Origin: Pseudomonadota bacterium
GTDB lineage: Bacteria; Pseudomonadota; Gammaproteobacteria; Burkholderiales; SHXO01
NCBI GenBank assembly: GCA_023430065.1
Contig: JAEZCG010000180.1
Location: 1-18,707, forward strand
Reading direction: 5' to 3'
DNA: 18,707 nt
Shown: piece after piece, positions 1-7,272 of the stretch
Numbering within the stretch: position 1 is the first letter of the stretch
How the letters are laid out: each line of letters opens with the position of its first letter
Translations under genes and position numbers: made by a program
The notes under the pieces: model-generated
Told to the model about the DNA's origin: nothing
The model's input: the letters and a program-made list of their open reading frames with translations, nothing else
The model's database searches: none

Positions 1-1106
1 GCGGTGGGGATGGTGGAGGCGATGCCGCAGAGCGCCGCGAAGGGCGCGCTGTAGCCGGCGACCAGCACGCCGACGATGATCACCAGGGGCAGGAACAGGT
101 GGCCCCGTTCGCGCAGCACTTCGCCCAGGCGCGGTAGTTCCGCGCGCGGCAGGCCGTGCATGCCGAGGCGCTTGGCCTCGAAATGGACCGACATGTAGAT
201 CGCAAAGTAGTACAGCAGCGCCGGCAGCAACGCGTACGTGGCGACCTGCAGATAGGCGATGCCGAGGAACTCCGCCATGATGAAGGCGGCTGCTCCCATG
301 ATCGGGGGCATGATCTGACCGCCGGTGGAGGCCACCGCTTCCACCGCACCGGCGAACGCCGGCTTGTAGCCGATGCGCTTCATCATGGGGATCGTGAACG
401 TGCCCGTAGTCATCACGTTCGCCACCGCGCTGCCGGATACCGTGCCGAACATGCCGCTGGTCACGCATGCGACCTTGGCGGGGCCGCCCGCGCTGTGTCC
501 GGTGAGGCTCATGGCGAAATCCATGAACAGCTGTCCCGTGCCGGTGCGCTCGACCAGTGCGCCGAATAGGATGAACAGCATCACGTAGGTCGCCGACACA
601 TACAGCGGGATGCCGAAGATGCCCTCGGTCCCGAGGTACATCTGCTCGAACAGCAGTTCGAGGTCGATGTCGGCGACGAACCCCGCGTACGCGAGGAAGG
701 CCACAGCGGTGAGTGGCAGCGCCCAGCCCACCGCGCGCCGCGTTGCCTCGAGGACGAGCAGGACCGTCGCGCCGGACAGCATCCAGTCGGCGGGCCGCAG
801 TTCGTCCACGTAGATCATGCGCCCCAGCACGTAGTCGCGCTCGACCACGAGATAGCCGCACACGACGAGGCTGGCGGCCACCAGCAGGGCGTCGAGCCAG
901 CCGGGCGAGTCGGTGGCGGCACGCGCGTGCGGCGCCAGGGTGAGAAAGGCCAGCCCCAGCGCGAAAGCCAGGTGCACGGTGCGCAGCGTCAGCGCATCGG
1001 GCGGACCGTACCACGCGATCCACAGATGGAAGCACGACATCGCCAGTCCCACGGCGGCAATGAGCCAGCCGATGGGTGTCCTGCGAGCCATCGATGCGGA
1101 TTCCAT
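1..1106 (-). CDS. TRAP transporter fused permease (DctQM-like, TAXI-associated), 3' end outside window
   Basis: Inner-membrane permease of a tripartite ATP-independent periplasmic transporter, driving uptake of an unknown (probably carboxylate) substrate with the binding protein encoded just upstream. About 368 codons are visible, read from 1106 leftward without a stop; fused permeases of this family usually have 600-700 residues, so roughly half is missing. Hydrophobic segments fall near residues 12-32, 43-58, 71-88, 108-121, 128-145 and 167-185. The large-subunit core is recognisable: GSAVANVMTTGTFTIPMMKR (about 225-244) and STGGQIMPPIMGAAAFIMAE (260-279), both typical of DctM proteins. The first ATG (1106-1104) shares its A with the TGA of the binding-protein gene (TGATG), indicating translational coupling. 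Family assignment is secure; substrate is unknown. Confidence 0.95.
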   Translation of the reverse strand, partial: MESASMARRTPIGWLIAAVGLAMSCFHLWIAWYGPPDALTLRTVHLAFALGLAFLTLAPHARAATDSPGWLDALLVAASLVVCGYLVVERDYVLGRMIYVDELRPADWMLSGATVLLVLEATRRAVGWALPLTAVAFLAYAGFVADIDLELLFEQMYLGTEGIFGIPLYVSATYVMLFILFGALVERTGTGQLFMDFAMSLTGHSAGGPAKVACVTSGMFGTVSGSAVANVMTTGTFTIPMMKRIGYKPAFAGAVEAVASTGGQIMPPIMGAAAFIMAEFLGIAYLQVATYALLPALLYYFAIYMSVHFEAKRLGMHGLPRAELPRLGEVLRERGHLFLPLVIIVGVLVAGYSAPFAALCGIASTIPT

Positions 1107-2083
1107 CAGCGTTCGCCTCCGGAGCGGGCAGCGTCCGTGTGGTCATGCGCGGCGTACCAGCGCGTCGCGGCGGGGTGCATGGGCACGCCGATGTCGGCTC
1201 CCATGCTGGCTGCCGTCGTGTCCTTCATGGCCTTGGCGATGCTGGCGAGGTCGTCCATGCCGGCGACCAGGCCCTCGAGGATCTCGACGACGATCGCATC
1301 CGGGAGATCGCAGCGCACGATAACGTGAGTGGCGTAGCCGATGGTCGGCACCGGCTCCGCTTGTCCCGGATACGTTCCGGCCGGGATCACGATGCGCAGA
1401 TAGCCGGCGTTCATTTCGCGCAAGCGTGCGAGCGCCTCGTCGGGTACGGGAATCAGGCGAATGCTGCGCGAACTGGCGAGGTCCATGACCGCCCCCGACG
1501 GCACCGAGGTGCCGAGGGTGAAGATGTCGGCGTTGCCGTCCTTCATGAGCGAGACGGAATCGGTGTAGTTGCCGGTATTGAGACGACCGAGGTCGCCGTA
1601 GTCCATTCCGTACGCCTGCAGCAGTTGCAGGGTGATGGCTTCGCCCGTGTTGCCCATCGGCTGGGTCGCGAGCGACCGGCCGCGAAAATCCGCCGGCGTG
1701 CGGATGTCCGAGTCCGCCAGCGCCACGGCCTGGAAGTACTGCGGGTACAGCGTCGCCAGGTTGCAGACGTGCGTGGCGCGCGCCTTGAACGGCGCCACGC
1801 CGTTGATGGCATCGACGGTGGAAACGGAATTGGCCATGGCGATGTCGGCGCGGCCGATCTCCACGGCCTTGGCGTTGGCAACGCCGCCGCCCGGGAGCAC
1901 CTGTACCCACAGCCCGTCGACCCGGCGCTCCAGAAGGTTCTTCAGTGCACCGGCCAGGGGATACCAGGTCCCGCCCTGCGGGCCGGCCGCCAGTTTCAGG
2001 CGGTCAGATCGCTCGGCACAGCCCGCCAGCAGGGCGGCGAGCAGGGCCGCGGCAAGCAGGGTCGTCGATATGCGGCGGTGCAC
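1106..2083 (-). CDS. TRAP transporter solute-binding protein, TAXI family, lipoprotein
   Basis: Periplasmic substrate-binding component of a TRAP transporter, 325 residues. The N terminus is a lipoprotein signal: basic MHRR, a hydrophobic stretch and the lipobox L19-A-G-C22, so the mature protein should be lipid-anchored at Cys22. The TAXI-family hallmarks follow: AAGPQGGTWYPLAGAL near residues 32-47, PGGGVANAKAVEIGRADIAM (about 64-83), and QPMGNTGEAITLQLL in the middle. It lies upstream of, and overlaps by one base, the fused permease; a two-gene TAXI unit with a fused permease is the usual arrangement. The substrate is not predictable; characterised TAXI systems are few. It is transcribed divergently from the SDR remnant and cupin gene on the other strand, so it may or may not belong to the same pathway. 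Confidence 0.95.
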   Translation of the reverse strand: MHRRISTTLLAAALLAALLAGCAERSDRLKLAAGPQGGTWYPLAGALKNLLERRVDGLWVQVLPGGGVANAKAVEIGRADIAMANSVSTVDAINGVAPFKARATHVCNLATLYPQYFQAVALADSDIRTPADFRGRSLATQPMGNTGEAITLQLLQAYGMDYGDLGRLNTGNYTDSVSLMKDGNADIFTLGTSVPSGAVMDLASSRSIRLIPVPDEALARLREMNAGYLRIVIPAGTYPGQAEPVPTIGYATHVIVRCDLPDAIVVEILEGLVAGMDDLASIAKAMKDTTAASMGADIGVPMHPAATRWYAAHDHTDAARSGGER

Positions 2084-2187
2084 GCGCGCCTCCAGTTGTC
2101 GTGGTGATGTTTCCCGCGCGCATTGTCTGGTCTGTGCGCGCCGGCGGCAAGGCCGGATCGTGATGGCCGTGCGCCGTGCGGTAAGCT

Positions 2188-2381
2188 ATGCGTCCCTTTG
2201 CGCAGCGGCACCGCGTTCTCATCGTCGAACAGGTCTTTGCCCGGAGCCTGGCCGGCCAGCACGCGCTGGTGGTGGGCGGGACCAGCGGAATCGGCGCGGC
2301 CATCGGATGCGGATTGGCGGCAGCCGGCGCCTCGGTGACGGTGACCGCTGCCCCGAGGACGGCGGTTATCTCGTTACCTGA
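2188..2381 (+). pseudogene. Short-chain dehydrogenase remnant with internal deletion
   Basis: From the ATG at 2188 the frame encodes an SDR beginning: RSLAGQHALVVGGTSGIGAA contains the Rossmann nucleotide-binding motif (GGTSGIG, a TGxxxGIG variant), followed by a helix and second strand ending VTVTAA near 2352. Within a few codons another forward frame reads EDGGYLVT and then TGA at 2379-2381. DGGYL(V/T) plus stop is the standard SDR C terminus. About 55 N-terminal and 7-9 C-terminal codons are thus joined out of frame and some 180 or more codons, including the Ser-Tyr-Lys catalytic part, are absent. In the N-terminal frame translation would run on to 2478 inside the next gene. I read this as a dead gene caused by one internal deletion. 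The stop lies 14 bases before the cupin start, so the intact gene was probably first in that operon. Confidence 0.7.
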
Positions 2382-2395
2382 TGGAGCCCTGAACG

Positions 2396-2899
2396 ATGAA
2401 TGCACCCGAGAAGGTGAGCAGGCTGTCCGCGCCCGGGATGGTTCCCGAGATCGTGGAGACGGCCATTCCGAACGATGAGCGCGTGTGGGTGCCGCAGGCG
2501 CCTGGCGTGTTCTTTCGTCCGCTGCTGCTCAACACCGTCACCGGCCAGTGGTGGAACCTGCTGCGCGTGACCAAGACCGGCGTGGTCAGCCGCCATCGCC
2601 ATCCCTCGATGGTGTGCGGTCTCGTGCTGCGCGGGCGCTGGCGCTATCTCGAGCACGACTGGGTGGCGGAGGAAGGCGGATTCGTCTACGAGCCGCCGGG
2701 AGAGGTGCACACGCTCGTGGTGGATGCGCCGACGACCGAGATGATCACCTTCTTCAACGTCAATGGCGCCATGATTTACGTGGACGAGCAGGGTAAGACC
2801 GTCGGCTACGAGGACGTCCACAGCAAGATCGACATGTGCCGGGCGCATTATGCGAAGAACGGACTGGGCGCGGCGTACGTCGAGCAGTTCATGCGGTAG
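2396..2899 (+). CDS. Cupin dioxygenase, 2,4'-dihydroxyacetophenone dioxygenase-like
   Basis: 167-residue single-domain cupin resembling 2,4'-dihydroxyacetophenone dioxygenase, the iron enzyme that cleaves the side chain of a hydroxylated acetophenone to 4-hydroxybenzoate and formate. Cupin motif 1 is R66-H67-R68-H69 followed by PSMVCG; motif 2 is E99-P-P-G-E-V-H105. H67, H69 and H105 are the likely metal ligands. The WWNLLRVTKTGVVSRHRHP stretch and the C-terminal MCRAHYAKNG region fit this family better than ordinary sugar or seed cupins. The start is the ATG at 2396, with GGAG at 2384-2387. It follows the SDR remnant by 14 bases and precedes the quinone oxidoreductase by 39, so the three were probably one unit. 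The cupin fold and metal site are well supported; the exact substrate is inferred and could be another beta-dicarbonyl or hydroxyketone. Confidence 0.85.
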   Translation: MNAPEKVSRLSAPGMVPEIVETAIPNDERVWVPQAPGVFFRPLLLNTVTGQWWNLLRVTKTGVVSRHRHPSMVCGLVLRGRWRYLEHDWVAEEGGFVYEPPGEVHTLVVDAPTTEMITFFNVNGAMIYVDEQGKTVGYEDVHSKIDMCRAHYAKNGLGAAYVEQFMR

Positions 2900-2938
2900 A
2901 TGCAAGGCCGCCCCAACCAACCAGAGGACACCACACAC

Positions 2939-3913
2939 ATGACCAAGGCAATCCGTTTCCACAAGACCGGCGGTCCGGAAGTGCTCGTCTACGAGGACGT
3001 GCAGGTCGGCGATCCGGCACCGGACGAAGTGCGGGTGCGCAACACCGCCATCGGCCTGAACTTCATCGACACCTATCACCGCAGCGGACTGTATCCGCTG
3101 CCCCTGCCGAGCGGGCTGGGCGTGGAAGCGTGCGCGGTGGTGGAAGCCTGCGGCAAGGAAGTGACGTGGGTGAAGCCGGGTGACCGCGTCGGCTACGCCG
3201 GCGGCGCCCCGGGCGCCTATTCGGAGTTGCGCAACATCAAGGGCGATCGCCTGGTGAAAGTGCCAGACGGCATCGACGACAAGACCGTCGCGGCGATGAT
3301 GCTGAAAGGCTTGACCGTGTGGTACCTGATCCGTCGCACCTACCGCGTCGAGAAGGGAGAGACGGTGCTGTTCCACGCGGCAGCCGGCGGCGTCGGCCTG
3401 ATCGCCTGCCAGTGGCTGAAGGCGCTGGGCGTCACCGTCATCGGCACGGTCGGAAGCGACGAGAAGGCGAAGATCGCCAAGGCGCACGGCTGCACGCACA
3501 CCATCGTGTACACCCGCGAGAACTTCGTCGAGCGCGTGCTCGAGATCACCGGCGGGCGCAAGGTGCCGGTGGTGTACGACTCGGTGGGCAAGGACACCTT
3601 CATGGGATCGCTCGACTGCCTGCAGCCGCGGGGACTGCTCGCCGTGTTCGGCAACGGTTCGGGGCCGGTTCCGGCGTTCGATCTGGGGATGCTCGCGGCC
3701 AAGGGATCGCTCTACGTCACCCGGCCCACGCTGAACACGTACGTCGCGCGCCGCGCCGATCTCGAGGCAGGCGCCAGCGAACTGTTCGAGGTGGTGAAGT
3801 CGGGCAAGGTCAAGATCGAGATCAATCAGACCTACGCGCTGAGGGACGTTGCAAAGGCGCACCGCGATCTCGAAGGGCGCAAGACCACCGGCTCCACCGT
3901 GCTGCTGCCGTAA
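2939..3913 (+). CDS. qorA: NADPH:quinone oxidoreductase, QorA/zeta-crystallin type
   Basis: 324-residue zinc-independent medium-chain dehydrogenase/reductase, close in length and sequence to E. coli QorA (327 residues). Shared segments include FHKTGGPEVL at the start, the AIGLNFIDTYHRSGLYP block (37-53), LKGLTVWYL (122-130), the nucleotide-binding FHAAAGGVGLIACQWLKALG (145-164), YDSVGKDT and the KGSLYVTRPTL block. No catalytic zinc cysteines are present, as expected. It should reduce quinones or enones with NADPH in the cytosol. I chose the ATG at 2939 because the QorA family begins there; the frame also opens 13 codons earlier at 2900, but that extension has no family match, and AGAGG sits about 12 bases before 2939. 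It lies between the cupin dioxygenase and the PLP enzyme, with a 12-base gap to the latter. Confidence 0.93.
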   Translation: MTKAIRFHKTGGPEVLVYEDVQVGDPAPDEVRVRNTAIGLNFIDTYHRSGLYPLPLPSGLGVEACAVVEACGKEVTWVKPGDRVGYAGGAPGAYSELRNIKGDRLVKVPDGIDDKTVAAMMLKGLTVWYLIRRTYRVEKGETVLFHAAAGGVGLIACQWLKALGVTVIGTVGSDEKAKIAKAHGCTHTIVYTRENFVERVLEITGGRKVPVVYDSVGKDTFMGSLDCLQPRGLLAVFGNGSGPVPAFDLGMLAAKGSLYVTRPTLNTYVARRADLEAGASELFEVVKSGKVKIEINQTYALRDVAKAHRDLEGRKTTGSTVLLP

Positions 3914-3925
3914 CGGAGCCGGTCC

Positions 3926-5116
3926 ATGCAGGGCGGCGCGACGACAAATGGAGAGGCGTTGCCGCGCCGCCGATTCATCAAACAGACCGCCCTCGCTGCT
4001 GCGGCCTTGAGCCTGCCGGCGGCGAGCCTCGCTGCGCAATCGGAGAAACGCGTGTCCACTGCATCCCTGGTCATCATGCAGGGTGACGGACTCGGCCTGA
4101 CGCCGCTGGAGGCGGCAGACGAACTCGCGCGGCTCGCCGCAAGCCGGGGGCCGATGGCCGATTGGTACGGACTGGGCGGGGAAGTCGACGAGGTCGAGGC
4201 GTGGTTTGCCCGGGACCTGGGCAAGGAGCGCGCGCTATTCATGCCCACCGGCACGCTCGCCAACCAGCTGGCGCTGCGTGCCCTGGCGGGCGAGCGGCGC
4301 CGGGTGGTGGTGCAGGACGTGAGTCACGTCTACAACGACACTGGCGATGCGTCCCAGGCCCTGAGCGCGCTGACCCTCGTTCCGCTCGCGCCGGATCGGG
4401 CGTCCTTCACCTGGCGCGACGTCGAGCGTGTCCTGCATCGCACGGAATCCGGGCGCGTCGCCGCGCCAGTCGGGGCGATCTCGATCGAGTCGCCGGTCAG
4501 GCGGTGCGCTGGCGAACTGTTCGATCGAGACGAGATGATGCGCATCTGTGCGCGGGCCCGCGAGCGAGGCATCCGCTCGCACCTCGACGGTGCGCGGCTG
4601 TATCTCGCCAGCGCCTACACGGGAATCTCTCCAGCAGACTACGCAGCGCCGTTCGACACCGTCTATGTCTCGCTGTGGAAGTGCTTCAACTCGCTCAATG
4701 GCGCGATCCTCGCCGGACCCCGTGCGCTGCTGGATCCGCTGGTGCACACGCGGCGTATGTTCGGCGGTGCGCTGTTCAACGCGTGGCCGTTTGCCCTGCT
4801 CGCGCGGCATTACGCCGAGGGTTTCGTCGCACGACTGACGAGGGCGATCTCCGTGTCCGAGGCGTTCATCGGTGCGCTGCCGGCTTCGGTGCGCGTCGAG
4901 CGGATCGCCAACGGCAGCAACATCTTCCGCCTGCACGTCCCCGCGCCGCGCGCGCAGGGGCTGCGGGAGCGGTTGCGTACGAGCGGCGTCGTGATCGCAA
5001 CTCCCGTTGCAGGGATGAACGACGAAGCGACCCTCGCCGTGCTGGTGAACGAGACCTGGAATCGCCGCAGCGGCGCGGAACTCGCCGGTCTGTTCCGCGC
5101 GGCACTCGGCGCCTGA
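3926..5116 (+). CDS. Threonine-aldolase-like PLP enzyme with Tat signal peptide
   Basis: 396-residue fold-type I PLP enzyme of the beta-eliminating lyase / threonine aldolase family. Diagnostic parts: PTGTLANQLAL (107-117, cofactor phosphate loop), SHLDGARLYLA with D221 for the pyridine nitrogen and R224, and SLWKCFNSLNGA with K252 as the Schiff-base lysine. The N terminus carries a twin-arginine signal: RRRFIK (14-19), a hydrophobic stretch to about residue 34 and an ASLAA cleavage-like site, indicating folded export to the periplasm. GGAG at 3915-3918 sits 7 bases before the ATG at 3926 and supports this start. An in-frame GTG at codon 43 would give a cytosolic form lacking the signal, preceded only by a weak purine stretch. 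The gene starts 12 bases after qorA. Family members cleave beta-hydroxy amino acids; the actual substrate is unknown. Confidence 0.88.
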   Translation: MQGGATTNGEALPRRRFIKQTALAAAALSLPAASLAAQSEKRVSTASLVIMQGDGLGLTPLEAADELARLAASRGPMADWYGLGGEVDEVEAWFARDLGKERALFMPTGTLANQLALRALAGERRRVVVQDVSHVYNDTGDASQALSALTLVPLAPDRASFTWRDVERVLHRTESGRVAAPVGAISIESPVRRCAGELFDRDEMMRICARARERGIRSHLDGARLYLASAYTGISPADYAAPFDTVYVSLWKCFNSLNGAILAGPRALLDPLVHTRRMFGGALFNAWPFALLARHYAEGFVARLTRAISVSEAFIGALPASVRVERIANGSNIFRLHVPAPRAQGLRERLRTSGVVIATPVAGMNDEATLAVLVNETWNRRSGAELAGLFRAALGA

Positions 5117-5210
5117 TCGAAGGCGGCAACCCCGCGCCGCCGCATCGGCCGCGCGACTTGCGCCGTCCTTGGCTTATCATCCGCGGAAAGCAACAAACGG
5201 GGGAGGGGAC

Positions 5211-5966
5211 ATGTTCTCACTGCAGGGAAAGGTCGCGCTCGTGACGGGGGCCTCCCGCGGCCTCGGCTGGGCCATGGCGCAGTCGCTCGCGCAGGCGGGC
5301 GCCCACGTCATTCTCAATGCGCGCGACGCGTTCGCGCTGCAGGAGCGGGCCGATCAGCTGACCGCGCAGGGCGGCAGTGCCGAAGCGGCAGCGTTCGACG
5401 TCACTGACGAGGCGGCCGGGGTCAACTGCGTCCAGAAGGCGGTCGAGCGACACGGCCGCTTCGACATCCTGATCGCGAACGCCGGCATCCAGCATCGCGC
5501 GCCCATCACCGAGTTCGCCCGCAGCGACTTCCAGCGGGTGCTCGACACCAATCTTACCGCCGTCTGGGCGCTGGCGAGGGAGGCCGCGCGCGTGATGATT
5601 CCGCGCAAGAGCGGCCGCATCGTCATGACCGGGTCGATCAGCGCGTTCCTGGCGCGCCCCACCATCTCCGCCTACATCGCGAGCAAGGGGGCGGTCCACG
5701 CGCTGACGCGCGAACTGGCGGTGGAACTGGCCCAGCACGGCATCACGGTGAACGCGATCGCCCCGGGCTACTTCGCCACGGAGATGAACACCGCGCTCAT
5801 CGGGAACAAGGACTTCAACGACTGGGTGTGCCGCCGCACGCCGGCGGCGCGCTGGGGCCGGCTCGAGGAGATCGGACCGGTGGCGGTGTTTCTCGCCTCC
5901 GACGAGGCGTCCTACGTGAACGGCCACGTCCTCACCGTGGACGGCGCCTTCAGCGCGGCGATGTAG
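5211..5966 (+). CDS. Short-chain dehydrogenase/reductase, gluconate 5-dehydrogenase-like
   Basis: 251-residue classical SDR, a cytosolic NAD(P)-dependent oxidoreductase. Visible: TGASRGLG at residues 12-19 (cofactor loop), ANAG at 89-92, N114, S142, and the catalytic pair Y155-x3-K159 in SAYIASKGA. The C-terminal VNGHVLTVDGAFSAAM is typical. The LQGKVALVTGASRGLG opening and APGYFATEMN segment resemble gluconate 5-dehydrogenase and related 2-keto-sugar/polyol SDRs; SDR substrates are poorly predicted by sequence. The start is the ATG at 5211, directly after a strong purine-rich ribosome site (GGGGGAGGGG, 5199-5208); the frame opens earlier at 5169 but that extension is non-homologous. It lies 94 bases after the PLP enzyme and is followed by the inverted-repeat element. 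All catalytic residues are intact, unlike the SDR remnant upstream, which it might functionally replace. Confidence 0.93.
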   Translation: MFSLQGKVALVTGASRGLGWAMAQSLAQAGAHVILNARDAFALQERADQLTAQGGSAEAAAFDVTDEAAGVNCVQKAVERHGRFDILIANAGIQHRAPITEFARSDFQRVLDTNLTAVWALAREAARVMIPRKSGRIVMTGSISAFLARPTISAYIASKGAVHALTRELAVELAQHGITVNAIAPGYFATEMNTALIGNKDFNDWVCRRTPAARWGRLEEIGPVAVFLASDEASYVNGHVLTVDGAFSAAM

Positions 5967-5978
5967 TTGCAGACACAC

Positions 5979-6153
5979 ATTCACCACGAAGGTCACGAAG
6001 GGAATCCCTCGAACACAGAGGACGCAGAGGTACACAGAGGAACTGCGAGACACCGCGATTCGGGGCTTTCTCTGTGATGCTCGGTGCCCTCGGTGGTGGA
6101 TGAGGTTCTCCCGCCTTTCTTCGAGTCCCTTGGTGACCTTTATGGTAGATGAA
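5979..6153. repeat. Nested imperfect inverted-repeat element (about 175 bp, intergenic)
   Basis: Most of the 208-base gap between the SDR and the D-2-hydroxyacid dehydrogenase is an inverted repeat with two nested arm pairs. The outer arms are CACCACGAAGGTCACGAAGG (5982-6001, continuing GA) and TCCCTTGGTGACCTTTATGG (6125-6144, continuing TAGATGAA); reverse-complemented they agree at all but four or five positions. The inner arms are an iterated ACAGAGG / GCAGAGG tract at 6014-6041 and CTCTGTG...CTCGGTG...CTCGGTGG at 6070-6097, agreeing at about 20 of 28 positions. The RNA would fold into a long imperfect hairpin. From general knowledge, elements with CACGAAGG and ACGCAGAGG iterations recur in intergenic spaces of many environmental bacteria. 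It has no coding content of its own and probably separates or modulates the two flanking transcripts. Confidence 0.75.
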
Positions 6154-6174
6154 CTTGTGACCGAAGGAGGGGGT

Positions 6175-7203
6175 ATGGCACAGCAGACGTTTCGCGTGGG
6201 CATCACACGCGATGCAATCACGCCGAGCGGGGAGCCGGTGTGCGGCCGGGACGCGCTGCGCGTCCTGGATGCACCGGGCATCGAGTGGGAGTTCCTCCCG
6301 GAAATCGTGCCCGAGCTCACGCCCGAGCACGCGGCGCGCTACGACGCGATCTGTGTGCTGGGCGCGAAGGTGACGCGCGAGACGGTCTCGTCGCCGGCGC
6401 GCCGGCTCAAGCTCATCGCACGCTTCGGCGTGGGCTACGACTCGGTCGACGTTGCCGCCCTCAGCGAGCACGGCGTGCTCCTCACGATCGCACCGGATGG
6501 CGTGCGGCGGCCGGTGGCGAGCAGTGTGATGGCGTTCATGCTGGCCATGGCGCATCGTCTCGAGGAGAAGGACGCGCTGGTGCGGGACGGTCGCTGGAAG
6601 GCGAAGGGCGACTATCTCGGCTACGGCCTGGCGGGCAAGACGCTGGGCGTGATCGGTGTGGGCAACATCGGCAAGGAGGTGTTCCGGCTGGCGGCACCCT
6701 GGAACTTGCGGCACCTGGGGTGCGACCCCAACGTGCCGCAGGCGGCGGTGGACGCGCTCAACGTGAAGATGGTGGACCTGGACACGCTGCTGCGCGAAGC
6801 CGACGTGGTCTCCGTCAACTGCCTGCTCAACGAGGACACCCGTCACCTCATCGGTGCGCGGGAGTTCGCACTGATGAAGCCGACCGCCTTCTTCATCAAC
6901 ACGGCACGCGGACCGGTCGTCGACGAGGCGGCGCTCACGCAGGCGCTGCGCGAGCGGCGCATTCGCGCCGCCGCCATCGACGTCTTCGAGCAGGAGCCCA
7001 CGCCGGCGGATAATCCGCTCCTGGCACTGGACAACGTGATCGTCGCGCCGCACGCGGTGTGCCACACCGACGAGTGCATGCGCCTGCTGGGCGAAAGCGC
7101 GTTCAAGTCTGCGATCGACCTCGCGGGCGGGCGGCGGCCCGCGCACATCGTCAACGTCGAAGCGCTGGGACATGCGTCCTGGCGCGGCCAGTGGCACAAG
7201 TAG
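6175..7203 (+). CDS. D-2-hydroxyacid dehydrogenase (phosphoglycerate dehydrogenase-like)
   Basis: 342-residue NAD-dependent D-isomer-specific 2-hydroxyacid dehydrogenase, interconverting a 2-oxo acid and its D-2-hydroxy acid. The NAD-binding motif is GVGNIG (161-166). Catalytic residues are present: R245 in INTARGPVVDE, E274 in DVFEQEP and H293 in APHAVCH. The last segment is unusual in that most relatives have TPHxxGxT, here APHAVCHTDE. The start is the ATG at 6175, 5 bases after GGAGG (6166-6170 region); the frame opens earlier at 6100 but that stretch is the repeat element. It begins a likely operon with the two HpcH/HpaI aldolases (gaps of 69 and 11 bases), which suggests its oxo-acid is an aldolase product or substrate. 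Could equally be annotated hydroxypyruvate/glyoxylate reductase or phosphoglycerate dehydrogenase-like; substrate undetermined. Confidence 0.92.
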   Translation: MAQQTFRVGITRDAITPSGEPVCGRDALRVLDAPGIEWEFLPEIVPELTPEHAARYDAICVLGAKVTRETVSSPARRLKLIARFGVGYDSVDVAALSEHGVLLTIAPDGVRRPVASSVMAFMLAMAHRLEEKDALVRDGRWKAKGDYLGYGLAGKTLGVIGVGNIGKEVFRLAAPWNLRHLGCDPNVPQAAVDALNVKMVDLDTLLREADVVSVNCLLNEDTRHLIGAREFALMKPTAFFINTARGPVVDEAALTQALRERRIRAAAIDVFEQEPTPADNPLLALDNVIVAPHAVCHTDECMRLLGESAFKSAIDLAGGRRPAHIVNVEALGHASWRGQWHK

Positions 7204-7272
7204 AGCCGGACCAGGGATTGGGAAGTTGCCGCCTGCCGAAGCACCTGCATTTCCTCAACGAGACGGACCACC

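Noticed and set aside
1076..2107. A 343-codon plus-strand frame opposite the TAXI binding-protein gene
   Set aside because: It mirrors the minus-strand gene, which has a lipobox and clear TAXI motifs; the plus frame has none and is a His/Arg-rich shadow.
2366..4039. A 557-codon open frame on the minus strand across the cupin and qorA genes
   Set aside because: It is antisense to two well-supported genes, has His/Arg/Ala-rich composition typical of GC-rich shadow frames, and shows no recognisable domain.
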